Source: Leptospiraceae bacterium UBA2033 (lineage in GTDB: Bacteria > Spirochaetota > Leptospiria > Leptospirales > Leptospiraceae). Taken from it: a stretch of 22,687 nucleotides of DNA. The notes under the pieces are model-generated. The model was not told the DNA's origin, did not search any database, and saw only the letters and a program-made list of their open reading frames with translations. The number at the start of each line of letters is the position of its first letter. Position 1 is the first letter of the stretch. The translations under genes and the position numbers were made by a program. Of the stretch, positions 10,356 to 18,769 are shown piece after piece. The DNA lies in contig DDBL01000102.1 of the NCBI GenBank assembly GCA_002333425.1, forward strand, positions 1 through 22,687, written 5' to 3'.

Positions 10356-10586
10356 GGTTGTGTAAAAATAAAAACTTTGCCACAGAGGCACAAAGACACA
10401 GAGAAATTTCAAGAGGTTCAATTGCACACAATATAGCCTGTCTTGTTACTTGATACTTATTGTTTGCAATTACGAAACAAAAATTAAATTTTGCATAAAC
10501 TCTCTTTACATGACGTATATGAATAAAACTAACACAGCTCAAAAACCTCTGTGTCTCAGTGCCTCTGTGGCATATTTTTTTACGGG
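10355..10586. repeat. Long inverted repeat, CACAGAG family, copy 1
   Basis: The left arm (10355-10403) and right arm (10546-10586) are complementary. The core GCCACAGAGGCAC..AGACACAGAG matches its partner at 23 of 25 positions, and the AT-rich outer ends (GTAAAAA / TTTTTTAC) also pair. The unpaired interior is about 140 bases with no gene. The element begins at the methyltransferase stop codon and ends about 14 bases from the tetR stop codon, filling the gap between convergent genes, so it could end transcription from both sides. Related copies lie at 13083-13230 and about 18770-18957. Confidence 0.85.
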
Positions 10587-10599
10587 TCTCTTCTCTACG

Positions 10600-11211
10600 C
10601 TACGCTTTCATTCCGTTGAATAGGACATCTCCTAGAATTTTTATGATTCGGGAGTTGTTCTCGGAAATCCATTTATTCCTTTTTTCGATTGTGAGTAGAG
10701 ACAAACCATGAATAGCCGACCAAGCGACTAACGCGAGTTGGATTGCATTTGTTTTTTTTACAATTCCTGCTTTCTGGCAATCTTTGATGGTTTCTACAAG
10801 TAATGCGAATGATTTTTCCGAAACTTGTTTGAGAGCCGGATACTTCTTATAATCCTCTAATACATTTCCAAACATCACTTGTAAGTGGTTTGGATTTTCT
10901 ATCGCAAACTGCACATAAGCCTCCCCGATTGCATAATGTCTCTGGAGAGGATTTGTTGGGTGTTTAATAATTCCTTCTTCGAGTTTCAAAATGAGACGAA
11001 GAAATCCCTCTTCTGCGATAGCCGCAAGCAGTGCATCTTTATCTTCAAAATGTCTATAGGGAGCAGTGTGACTTACACCGGCTCTACGGGCAGTCTCTCT
11101 CAGACTTAGATTTTTGATACCAGACTCTGCAAGTATAGCTACACCAGCAGTTAAGAGTGCTTTTTTTAGATCACCATGATGGTAGGGGGAGGTTGATTTT
11201 GTTTTTTTCAT
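10600..11211 (-). CDS. TetR/AcrR-family repressor with WHG C-terminal domain
   Basis: A DNA-binding transcription regulator of 203 residues. The N-terminal TetR helix-turn-helix spans about residues 35-57 (LSLRETARRAGVSHTAPYRHF), the usual pattern with the recognition helix followed by YRHF and a DKDALLAAI helix. The C-terminal ligand-binding half carries AWSAIHGL with Trp164, His168 and Gly169, matching the WHG signature of one TetR C-terminal family. The ATG lies at 11211-11209 with only a weak ribosome binding site. The gene is transcribed away from the RetSat-like oxidoreductase. The palindrome at 11379-11415 is a good candidate operator for both genes, so self-repression together with control of the oxidoreductase is likely. 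The ligand is unknown, perhaps a hydrophobic substrate or product of the neighbouring enzymes. Confidence 0.92.
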   Translation of the reverse strand: MKKTKSTSPYHHGDLKKALLTAGVAILAESGIKNLSLRETARRAGVSHTAPYRHFEDKDALLAAIAEEGFLRLILKLEEGIIKHPTNPLQRHYAIGEAYVQFAIENPNHLQVMFGNVLEDYKKYPALKQVSEKSFALLVETIKDCQKAGIVKKTNAIQLALVAWSAIHGLSLLTIEKRNKWISENNSRIIKILGDVLFNGMKA

Positions 11212-11273
11212 GTGAATGACGCTCTGAACCTATTGTTAAGTTATTTTAATAGAGTTTTTGGAAATCGGTTTAA

Positions 11274-11339
11274 TGTCATCCTGAGCATGTCGAAGGATAT
11301 TTATTTTATAAAGTATAGTTCGACGAGCTCACTATGACA
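11274..11339. repeat. 66-bp inverted repeat, TGTCAT..TGAGC..GTCGAA type
   Basis: The arms TGTCATCCTGAGCATGTCGAA (11274-11294) and 11319-11339 are complementary except at about four positions, with a 24-base AT-rich centre. It differs from the CACAGAG family seen elsewhere in the window. I recall similar motifs scattered in unrelated bacterial genomes, but could not check. It lies between the tetR start and the putative leftward promoter, so it would form a hairpin in the tetR mRNA leader. Confidence 0.8.
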
Positions 11340-11374
11340 AATTTAATTTCGCAACAATACTAATAGAGAATATC

Positions 11375-11419
11375 AAAATAAATATTTATGTTGACGATAG
11401 CAACATAAATATTTACATT
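11375..11419. promoter_or_regulatory. Divergent promoter region with perfect palindromic operator
   Basis: The arms 11379-11393 (TAAATATTTATGTTG) and 11401-11415 are perfectly complementary over 15 bp around a 7-base spacer, a typical layout for a dimeric TetR-family operator. Rightward, TTGACG (11391-11396) and TACATT (11414-11419) are spaced by 17 bases and would drive the oxidoreductase. Leftward, TTGCTA (complement of 11398-11403) and TATTTT (complement of 11375-11380) are also 17 bases apart and could drive tetR. Both promoters overlap the palindrome, so a bound repressor would block both. The palindrome is seen directly; the promoters and bound protein are inferred. Confidence 0.7.
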
Positions 11420-11461
11420 GTAAACATTAAACTAGATTTTACAAGGATTGAAAAAAAGTCA

Positions 11462-13036
11462 ATGGAAAAACAAACTCATTTTGATGTTATTATAATTGGT
11501 TCTGGTATGGGTGCTCTTACAACTGCGAGTATTTTAGCACGCCTGAAAAATAAAAAAGTTTTAGTCTTGGAAAAACATTTTAAGCTAGGTGGGTTTACTC
11601 ATACTTTCAAAAGAGAAGGAAAGTATCTTTGGGATGTTGGGATACACTATGTGGGGGATATGGCAAAAGAAGAAATGCTTCGTAAACTTTTTGATATTGT
11701 AACAGAAGGCAATGTAGACTGGAAAAAAATGAACGATCCATTTGAGAGATTTGTCTATCCTGAGATTACGTTTGACCAGTTTAGCACAGAAGAAAAATTT
11801 CGTTCTGATTTGATTGCAAAATTTCCTTCAGAGAAAGTTGCTATAGAAAATTATTTTTCGGATGTAAAATCTTTTTCCAATTGGGCTACTAGACAGTTTA
11901 CGCTCAAAGCAAAACCAGCTCTTCTCAATTCAGAATCGAGTAGTTTTAAATTAATTGGCGCAAAAAGTCCTATGATTACAACAAAAGAATACATGGACAC
12001 AAACTTTAAAGATCCAATTTTAAAAGCAGTTCTTGTTTCGCAGTGGGGCGATTATGGTTTGCCGCCATCTGATAGTGCGTTTTATATGCACGCGGGACTT
12101 GTGGTTCATTATTTTCGTGGCGGATACTATCCTGTAGGCGGATCTGGCACGATTGCAGAAAGTGTAAAACCTATCATCGAAAGAAATGGTGGGGAAATGC
12201 ATATCTTTAGTGAAGTTACAGAAATTATTATGCAAGATAAAAAAGCTATTGGGGTTAAGGTAAAACAAACCAAAGGCAAAAGTATTTTAGAAAAAGAATT
12301 CTTCGCCCCTACAATCGTTTCCGACGCTGGGGTTTACAACACATACACCAAACTTATTCCAAAGTCAGTCGATATTCCTTTTCGACAAGATATTTCAAAC
12401 TTTGTTACGGGGGCAAGCAGTGTTACCCTCTACTTAGGATTCAAAGAAAATCCAGCGAAGTTAGGTTTTAAAGGAGAAAACTATTGGATCTATGACTCGA
12501 TAGACCACGAAAGAAATTTTAGAGAAAAGGACAACCTTCTTCTTGGAAAGCCTACTGCGTGTTATGCGTCTTTTCCATCCTTGAAAGATCCGAAAGCTGA
12601 GTCCTTTACAGGAGAAGTAATCAGCTTTGTAAGTTATGAACCATTTGCAAAATGGAAAAATGGAGAGTGGAAAAACAGAGGAGTCGAATACAAGGAACTA
12701 AAAGATAGGATAACAGAGGGTATGCTCAACTTTATGGAAAGACATTTTCCGGGTTACAAAGACTTAGTTTCCTTCAAAGAACTTTCTACTCCACTCACGA
12801 ATGAATACTTTACTGACCACAAAGCAGGAACAATCTACGGCATACCTTGTACACCAGAGCGTTATACGAAAGACTGGATGGGCGTGAAGACTCCAATTGA
12901 AAATGTATTTATCACAGGAGCCGATGCTTGTTCGCCTGGAGTTTCCGGTGCTCTCATGGGTGGTTTCGCTGCGGCTACTGTCATTTTAGGATACAACAGT
13001 ATGATGGGGGTAATGAAAGATTCCGCTAAGCTGTAA
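11462..13036 (+). CDS. FAD-dependent RetSat/CrtI-like oxidoreductase
   Basis: A flavoprotein of 524 residues in the phytoene desaturase / all-trans-retinol 13,14-reductase superfamily, which oxidises or saturates conjugated or lipid-like polyenes. Residues 8-38 form the dinucleotide-binding fold, with GSGMGA and a Glu at the end of the second strand (VLVLEKH), followed by GGFTHTF. LPPSDSAFYMHA..HYFRGGYYPVGG at about residues 199-228 resembles the retinol saturase signature. The closing FAD motif, FITGADACSPGVSGALMGG, is near residue 483. The length suits the family. The ATG at 11462 is preceded by AAGG at 11443-11446, rather far away. It is divergent from tetR and shares the palindrome at 11379-11415. 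No carotenoid synthase lies nearby, so its substrate is unknown; fatty acid, retinoid-like or isoprenoid compounds are all possible. Confidence 0.88.
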   Translation: MEKQTHFDVIIIGSGMGALTTASILARLKNKKVLVLEKHFKLGGFTHTFKREGKYLWDVGIHYVGDMAKEEMLRKLFDIVTEGNVDWKKMNDPFERFVYPEITFDQFSTEEKFRSDLIAKFPSEKVAIENYFSDVKSFSNWATRQFTLKAKPALLNSESSSFKLIGAKSPMITTKEYMDTNFKDPILKAVLVSQWGDYGLPPSDSAFYMHAGLVVHYFRGGYYPVGGSGTIAESVKPIIERNGGEMHIFSEVTEIIMQDKKAIGVKVKQTKGKSILEKEFFAPTIVSDAGVYNTYTKLIPKSVDIPFRQDISNFVTGASSVTLYLGFKENPAKLGFKGENYWIYDSIDHERNFREKDNLLLGKPTACYASFPSLKDPKAESFTGEVISFVSYEPFAKWKNGEWKNRGVEYKELKDRITEGMLNFMERHFPGYKDLVSFKELSTPLTNEYFTDHKAGTIYGIPCTPERYTKDWMGVKTPIENVFITGADACSPGVSGALMGGFAAATVILGYNSMMGVMKDSAKL

Positions 13037-13082
13037 ATAGTGGATACTTTTGGTTTTCGATGCAGAATGCTGTGCAATGAAT

Positions 13083-13230
13083 GGTAGGATAGGCATGGGG
13101 TTGTGTAAAAGCATGATTTTCTCACAGAGCGCACTGAGAACACAGAGAAAAAAATCAATACTCTCTGTGAACTCCGCGCCCTCTGTGAGAGATATTTTTT
13201 GCTTTTACACGTTTCCATGCCTAACCTACC
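13083..13230. repeat. Long inverted repeat, CACAGAG family, copy 2
   Basis: A nearly continuous hairpin of 148 bases. The outer arms GGTAGGATAGGCATGG and CCATGCCTAACCTACC pair almost perfectly, then GTGTAAAAGCA pairs with its partner, then CTCACAGAG..CACAGAG at 22 of 27 positions, with a loop near 13150-13161. It starts 46 bases after the oxidoreductase stop codon and may act as a terminator. A small open frame (13050-13265) running through it is a by-product of the repeat. The remainder of 13037-13309 shows no gene. Confidence 0.88.
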
Positions 13231-13309
13231 GTAATAGCCTTGGAATGTTTCCATTTGACAAGTAGATAAGCTTTGATTTGATAGAAATATTCCCTAATTG
13301 GTTTATTTC

Positions 13310-16300
13310 ATGATATTTAGTCAAAAAATCCAAAGCACTCTGTCAACTATCGTATTTTTTTGGCTAGTGATATTTGGGTTTACTCTCCTAGCAAACGAGC
13401 CTGACCAGAGCAAGATTCAATTTCAAAAGGAGTCTGACTTACTTTTGGTCGGAAAACAAACTTACTTCCTAGAAGACAAAGAAGGAAAACTTTCTATTGA
13501 AGATATTTTAAACCCAGAAATTCAGAGTCGGTTTCAATTAAATCAAAAAACTATATTTGCGCAAAAACCTACCAATAGTGCCTTCTGGCTAAAACTGAAT
13601 ATTGAAAATCAAACTGGAAAAGATGTTTGGTTAGAACTTGGTAGTACTTTTTTATGGACTATTGACTACTATGCACTAAACGACGGTAAATATGTATTAG
13701 TCACATCTACTGGAGCACAACGTCCAGAGGTTAATAAAGCATATCCTTCCAATTTATTTTGGTTGCCACTTGGAAATCAAAAAGAGCAAAACATTGTGTA
13801 TATACGTATATTTACCCAAAGACCGATTGCAATTCCCATTCAAGTAGGAAGCATTTTATCTTTAGGTCAAAATAAAACCAAGCAGGATTTTATTATAGCG
13901 GCAGCAGTGGGCATAATTGTTGTTATGTTCTTCTATAATGTTTTTTTATTTTTTTCCACTAAAGATAAATTATACTTTTGGTATTTTTGTTATGTGTTGT
14001 TTACACTTCCGACTCTTTTACATCTCCACAATTTTCCAATTTTAAAGTTTATATTTCCTGAAAAGATAGCATTATTTTTAGATTCGCATCCATTTGTTTG
14101 GTTTTATCTTCCAATTATTTTCATAAGTAAATTTACTATTCAATTTTTAGATTTGCATAAAAGACCAATTGTAAAATCTATAGTCCCTCTATTAAATGTT
14201 TATGCCTTGGTAATAGTCGGTTTTCTGGATTGTTTTTCTATCGTGCAACATTATGCATTAGTTCGTTTCAATCAAATTATTTCACAAATTGGTATTTCTT
14301 ATTTACTGTTCTTGAGTTTGTATATTTGGTTAAAAGAAAAAAAAATCAATGTTCGGTTTTATAGCCTCGCATTGATTTGGATTACACTTGGATCATTAGT
14401 ATACTATCTAACAATAAATGGTTTTATTACCTACAACCTTTGGAATCGAAATTCTCTTCTGTTGGGTGTTGTGATGGAGAGTATATTTTTTCCACTGGCA
14501 CTTGGGGATAAAATTAATGCTTTGCGAGAAGAAAATTTTACTCTAATGAAATTGCAAAAAGAAGAATTAGAAAGTAGTGTCGCTGACAAAACGAAAGAAC
14601 TGATAGCAGATATTTCAAAACGTATGGAAGTGGAGAAGATTCTTTTGGATTTTAAATTTGCCTTAGACAATCACACTATCGTTTCAATCACGGATGTCTA
14701 TGGAAATATAACCTATGCAAACGAACAGTTTTGTGCTATTTCAAAATATACAAAGGAAGAGTTAGTCGGAAAAACTTATCAAATTATTAATTCAGGAATT
14801 CATTCGAAATATTTTTTCCAAAATTTATGGGAAACAATTCAAAGTAAACAAATCTGGAAAGGAGTTATTCAAAACAAGGCAAAGGATGGATCGTTTTTCT
14901 GGGTTCAAAGCACCATCGTTCCTTTTTTAGACACGAACGGCAACATTACACAATATTATACTATTCGTACAGATATTACCGAACAAAAACAAGCGGAAGA
15001 GCAAGTCTTAAAAGCAAAGGAATTTGCAGAAGCGGCTAATAAGGCTAAGTCGGAGTTTATGGCAAATATGAGCCATGAAATACGAACTCCACTCAATGCG
15101 ATCGTGGGTTTTTCAACTATATTGCAAGACAAATTGGAAGAAAATAAAGTATCTACAGAATACTTAAATAATATTATCCAAAGTAGTAATGTGCTTCTCA
15201 ATTTGATTAATGATATATTAGACATATCTAAAATAGAAGCAGGTCGCTTAGTTGTAAATTCCGTACCTGTTAATTTAAATACTCTTATGAAAGAAATACA
15301 ATCCATTTTTTTAATGAAAGCAACTGAAAAAGGAATTAATTTATCTTTTAGTATTTCGCAAAATATTTCCAAAAGTATTCTTATTGATGAAAAATATTTA
15401 AGACAAATACTGTTTAACCTCATTGGTAATGCTGTCAAATTTACACATAAAGGAAGTGTCGAAATAAATATTACTACTAAAGAGGAAGACACGAGTAAAT
15501 TAGACTTATATTTTACTGTTACTGACAGTGGAATTGGGATACCAAAAGAAGAATTGAATAGAATTTTTGAACCTTTTACGCAAGTGGCAAATCAAAATTA
15601 TACTCTCTACGGTGGAACTGGACTTGGATTAACAATTACACAACGATTAGTGGAAATACTCGGTGGAAATATTTCAGTAGAAAGTGAATACGAAAAAGGA
15701 ACTACATTTTGTGTATCCCTTTTCGATATTCCTGTTGGAAATTTAAACTTTGAAGAAGAAACTAAACAGAATAAGAGTTGGCTAAAAGATATTAAATTTA
15801 AAAATCCTCTTATCTTAATTGTAGAAGATATTTCCATAAATCGTAAAGTACTAAAAGGCTTTCTAAAACCATTCAATGTTACAATAATGGAAGCAGAAAA
15901 TGGAGAAGAGTGTATTAACATTGCCCAAAAAAATCGTCCAGATATTATTCTCATGGATATGCAAATGCCAATTATGGATGGTTATACGGCTGCAAATATT
16001 TTAAAGTTAGACAATGATTTAAAACATATTCCAATAATAGCAATTACTGCATCGGGTAGTCAATTAAAGAAAGATAAATTTAATAATATAGTAAATGATT
16101 TTTTATTAAAGCCAGTTTTCAAATTTGACTTATTAGAACTTCTAATAAAATATTTACCTTATGAAAGAAAAGCAGAAAATAAAGAGAAATCGGTAGAAAA
16201 AGAATTAATCTCTATAAACTCCGATGATACCTTACTTATAGAGGATAAGACTTATTTGCTTCAAATCTTTATGCCCCAGATTTTAAGATTACAAAAATCA

Positions 16301-16477
16301 TTAATCATTGATGAGTTGATTGAGTTAGTCAAGAAGCTAGAAATATTTGCGGAAAATAAAAATATTACTCAACTAAAAGAATATTGCTTTAGATTAAACA
16401 ATGGTATCGAGACATTCGATGTGGATAGGATCTACAAAATTTTGGGGCAATTGGCTATTTACCTGGGCAACGAATAA
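13310..16477 (+). CDS. 7TMR-DISM hybrid sensor histidine kinase with PAS and REC
   Basis: An inner-membrane sensor kinase. I chose the ATG at 13310 over an in-frame TTG at 13298; neither has a clear ribosome binding site. Numbering below starts at the TTG. Residues about 10-35 are a signal peptide ending in LLA-NEP. Residues about 45-195 are the periplasmic 7TMR-DISM extracellular domain (NSAFWLKLNIEN, PIQVGS). Seven hydrophobic helices follow to about 405, then a coiled coil. A PAS domain spans about 450-560 and ends in the TDITEQKQAEEQ linker. HisKA carries the phospho-acceptor His593 in MSHEIRTPLN. The HATPase has Asn711 of the N box, DSGIGI and GGTGLGLT. The REC domain has the Asp pair at VED and phospho-acceptor Asp887 in LMDMQMP. 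The last 100 residues are helical and lack an HPt histidine. It starts a three-gene operon; the next gene follows after 2 bases. Confidence 0.93.
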   Translation: MIFSQKIQSTLSTIVFFWLVIFGFTLLANEPDQSKIQFQKESDLLLVGKQTYFLEDKEGKLSIEDILNPEIQSRFQLNQKTIFAQKPTNSAFWLKLNIENQTGKDVWLELGSTFLWTIDYYALNDGKYVLVTSTGAQRPEVNKAYPSNLFWLPLGNQKEQNIVYIRIFTQRPIAIPIQVGSILSLGQNKTKQDFIIAAAVGIIVVMFFYNVFLFFSTKDKLYFWYFCYVLFTLPTLLHLHNFPILKFIFPEKIALFLDSHPFVWFYLPIIFISKFTIQFLDLHKRPIVKSIVPLLNVYALVIVGFLDCFSIVQHYALVRFNQIISQIGISYLLFLSLYIWLKEKKINVRFYSLALIWITLGSLVYYLTINGFITYNLWNRNSLLLGVVMESIFFPLALGDKINALREENFTLMKLQKEELESSVADKTKELIADISKRMEVEKILLDFKFALDNHTIVSITDVYGNITYANEQFCAISKYTKEELVGKTYQIINSGIHSKYFFQNLWETIQSKQIWKGVIQNKAKDGSFFWVQSTIVPFLDTNGNITQYYTIRTDITEQKQAEEQVLKAKEFAEAANKAKSEFMANMSHEIRTPLNAIVGFSTILQDKLEENKVSTEYLNNIIQSSNVLLNLINDILDISKIEAGRLVVNSVPVNLNTLMKEIQSIFLMKATEKGINLSFSISQNISKSILIDEKYLRQILFNLIGNAVKFTHKGSVEINITTKEEDTSKLDLYFTVTDSGIGIPKEELNRIFEPFTQVANQNYTLYGGTGLGLTITQRLVEILGGNISVESEYEKGTTFCVSLFDIPVGNLNFEEETKQNKSWLKDIKFKNPLILIVEDISINRKVLKGFLKPFNVTIMEAENGEECINIAQKNRPDIILMDMQMPIMDGYTAANILKLDNDLKHIPIIAITASGSQLKKDKFNNIVNDFLLKPVFKFDLLELLIKYLPYERKAENKEKSVEKELISINSDDTLLIEDKTYLLQIFMPQILRLQKSLIIDELIELVKKLEIFAENKNITQLKEYCFRLNNGIETFDVDRIYKILGQLAIYLGNE

Positions 16478-16479
16478 AT

Positions 16480-17619
16480 ATGCGATCAGTTGAAAAACCT
16501 TTAATTCTAATTGTAGACGATACTACAAAAAATATTCAAGTATTGGGCAATATGCTTCGTAACAAAGGATACAATATTAGCGTTGCGACTTCTGGAAAAG
16601 AAGCACTTACTTCCGTCGAAGTAAAATCTCCTGATTTGATTCTACTTGATATACAAATGCCCGAAATGGATGGATTTGAAGTTTGTAAAATTCTTAAATC
16701 AAATCCTGATACTAAAGATATACCTGTTCTATTTTTAACAGCAGTCACTGATCCAGAAAAATTAGTTCATGGTTTTGAACTCGGTGCAGTGGATTACATC
16801 ACTAAGCCGTTTAAGCCAACCGAATTGTATGCACGAGTGGCTACACATCTAGAAATAAAAATTTCTCGAGACAAACTCTTAAAGCTTTATAATAAAATGG
16901 ACAGTGATTTGAACGTTGCAATTAGAGCACAAGCTTCATTGATTTCTAATACGTTTCCCTTATCTAAATTATTTCAATTTACCAGTTTTTATAAACCATA
17001 CTCAAAAATTGGCGGTGATTTAATTGCCTATAAAGAATATCCTTCTGACATAGACCAAAGAATAGATCTATTATTTGGAGATATTTCTGGACATGGGATT
17101 TCTGCGGCTCTGATGTCTGGAATAATTTTACTCGCTTTTAAAATTGCTTCCACTAAAGAAACTACACCAGCAGAGGGGTTATTCACTATTAACCAGCATA
17201 TTACTTCTCTTATCGCTCCCTACTTTTTCTCTGGTGTTTATATAAAATACTATGTGCATAGAGAAGAATTGCACTATTCTTATGCTGGTCATCATCCAAT
17301 CATCTCGATCGAAGGGAATGAGATTTTCAATCTTCCAGGAAAAGGATCTATTCTTACGTTAAATCCCAATACAACATTTAATAATTATACTTTTAAATTA
17401 AGAAAAGGAAATAAAATTCTGTTATATTCCGATGGAATGTTCGAAGTCTTTGACTCAAATCGTCAACTTTACGGCTTAGATCGATTTAACGAAACTATCT
17501 CAATGTTAAATCATAAATCCGGCAAAGAATGTTTAGCCGAGCTTTATGAAAACGTTGATAAGTATTGCGATGGAAACTTGCAAGATGATATGACAATGCT
17601 TCTAATGGAAGTTCTTTAA
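16480..17619 (+). CDS. Response regulator with PP2C/SpoIIE phosphatase output (RsbU-like)
   Basis: A cytoplasmic two-domain protein of 379 residues. The REC domain (7-125) has the acidic pair VDD, phospho-acceptor Asp57 in LLDIQMPEMDG and Lys109 in ITKPF. A short coiled coil joins it to a SpoIIE/RsbU-type PP2C phosphatase domain (about 165-379), recognised by IGGDLIAY, FGDISGHGISAALMSG, YAGHHP, LYSDGMFE and DDMTMLL; the Asp residues there bind the two metal ions in this family. Such proteins normally dephosphorylate an anti-sigma-factor antagonist when the REC is phosphorylated, releasing a partner-switching cascade; no such partner is encoded here. The ATG at 16480 lies 2 bases after the upstream kinase stop codon with only a weak ribosome binding site, so translation is probably coupled. 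The upstream hybrid kinase is its likely phosphate donor (inference). Confidence 0.93.
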   Translation: MRSVEKPLILIVDDTTKNIQVLGNMLRNKGYNISVATSGKEALTSVEVKSPDLILLDIQMPEMDGFEVCKILKSNPDTKDIPVLFLTAVTDPEKLVHGFELGAVDYITKPFKPTELYARVATHLEIKISRDKLLKLYNKMDSDLNVAIRAQASLISNTFPLSKLFQFTSFYKPYSKIGGDLIAYKEYPSDIDQRIDLLFGDISGHGISAALMSGIILLAFKIASTKETTPAEGLFTINQHITSLIAPYFFSGVYIKYYVHREELHYSYAGHHPIISIEGNEIFNLPGKGSILTLNPNTTFNNYTFKLRKGNKILLYSDGMFEVFDSNRQLYGLDRFNETISMLNHKSGKECLAELYENVDKYCDGNLQDDMTMLLMEVL

Positions 17620-17629
17620 GGAAAAATCA

Positions 17630-18736
17630 ATGAACGCTAATCAGAAAAAGCCTTTAATTTTAGTTGTTGACGATACCACTAAAAACATACAGGTGTTAGG
17701 CGCTATGCTACATGGTAAGGGATATAATATCAGCATTGCTACATCCGGAAAAGAAGCCCTCGAGTCCGTAAAAATCAAAGCCCCCGATTTAATCTTACTA
17801 GATATTCAAATGCCTGAAATGGACGGATTTGAAGTTTGCAAAATCTTAAAATCCAACTCTGATACAAAAGAAATTCCTGTGATCTTCTTAACTGCGGTAA
17901 CTGAGTCAGAAAAAATCGTACATGGGTTTGAGCTTGGTGCAGTGGATTATATTACTAAACCCCTGAATCCAGCAGAATTATTTGCGAGAGTGGCTAATCA
18001 TATCGAGATAACTGAATCTCGCAGAAAACTAGAAGCACTGAATGCTACCAAAGATAAGTTTTTTAAAATCATAGCGCATGATCTTCGTAATCCGTTCGCA
18101 GGCATTATGGGTTTATCTGAAATTATGGAAAGCGAATTAATCGATAAAGTAAATCTAAGTGACCCTATGTTCTTGCAATATACGCAAATGATATTTAGTT
18201 CCGCAAAATCAGCATTATCCCTAATTGATAACTTAGCACAATGGGCAAAGTCACAATCAGAGGAAATAGCAGTTAACCAAAGAAATCTATCTTTTAACAA
18301 ACTTTTATCTTATAGTATTCCGATTGTAACTACTAACGCATTTAATAAAAATATAATCATAGAACAAAACCTTGAAGGGGAAGATGTTGTCTTTGCGGAT
18401 GAAACTTTATCCAATACAATCATTCGTAATTTATTAACTAATGCAATTAAGTTTACACATCCTGGAGGTAAAGTAATAGTATCCACACAAAAAATAGAAG
18501 ATTTTTTGGAAATTTCTGTTTCTGATACAGGTGTGGGAATTAGCTCGGATAATCTGTGTAAAATATTTAGAATAGATTCTAAATACAGTAGTCTTGGAAC
18601 ACAAAAGGAAAAAGGTACAGGGCTTGGGTTAATCCTATGCCAAGAATTTGTCGAAAAACAAGGCGGTAAGATAAGAGTAGAAAGTGAAGTTGGCAAAGGG
18701 AGTAAGTTTACTTTTACTTTGCCACTTGGAAAATAA
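17630..18736 (+). CDS. REC-HisKA-HATPase soluble hybrid histidine kinase
   Basis: A cytoplasmic protein of 368 residues with no membrane segment. It is a response regulator fused to the front of a kinase, so its own autophosphorylation is likely gated by phosphorylation of the REC domain. REC spans 8-126 with VDD, Asp58 in LLDIQMPEMDG and Lys110 in ITKPL. HisKA has His150 in IIAHDLRNPF, and the HATPase has the N box (RNLLTNAIKF), DTGVGI and GTGLGL. Its REC is about 80% identical to that of the preceding gene (about 21 differences in 120 aligned residues), showing local duplication followed by swapping of the output domain. The ATG at 17630 has a good site, TAAGGA, that overlaps the previous stop codon, so both genes are in one operon. 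Confidence 0.93.
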   Translation: MNANQKKPLILVVDDTTKNIQVLGAMLHGKGYNISIATSGKEALESVKIKAPDLILLDIQMPEMDGFEVCKILKSNSDTKEIPVIFLTAVTESEKIVHGFELGAVDYITKPLNPAELFARVANHIEITESRRKLEALNATKDKFFKIIAHDLRNPFAGIMGLSEIMESELIDKVNLSDPMFLQYTQMIFSSAKSALSLIDNLAQWAKSQSEEIAVNQRNLSFNKLLSYSIPIVTTNAFNKNIIIEQNLEGEDVVFADETLSNTIIRNLLTNAIKFTHPGGKVIVSTQKIEDFLEISVSDTGVGISSDNLCKIFRIDSKYSSLGTQKEKGTGLGLILCQEFVEKQGGKIRVESEVGKGSKFTFTLPLGK

Positions 18737-18769
18737 ATTTACTATTTACAAAAGCCTAGAGTAGGGATT

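Noticed and set aside
10261..10542. A 93-codon minus-strand frame between the methyltransferase and tetR
   Set aside because: It overlaps the end of the methyltransferase and the copy 1 repeat, and its sequence reflects the repeat arms.
9510..13036. Naming the oxidoreductase crtI and the island a carotenoid operon
   Set aside because: There is no phytoene synthase or cyclase nearby and the motifs fit RetSat-like members at least as well, so no symbol was given.
13050..13265. A 71-codon plus-strand frame and an overlapping minus-strand frame (12862-13254)
   Set aside because: Both cross the copy 2 inverted repeat; the translations are low-complexity mirror products of the stem, with no ribosome binding site.
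13298..13309. TTG at 13298 as the start of the hybrid kinase
   Set aside because: It adds only four residues before an in-frame ATG at 13310 that directly precedes a normal signal peptide; neither has a clear ribosome binding site, so ATG is preferred, without certainty.
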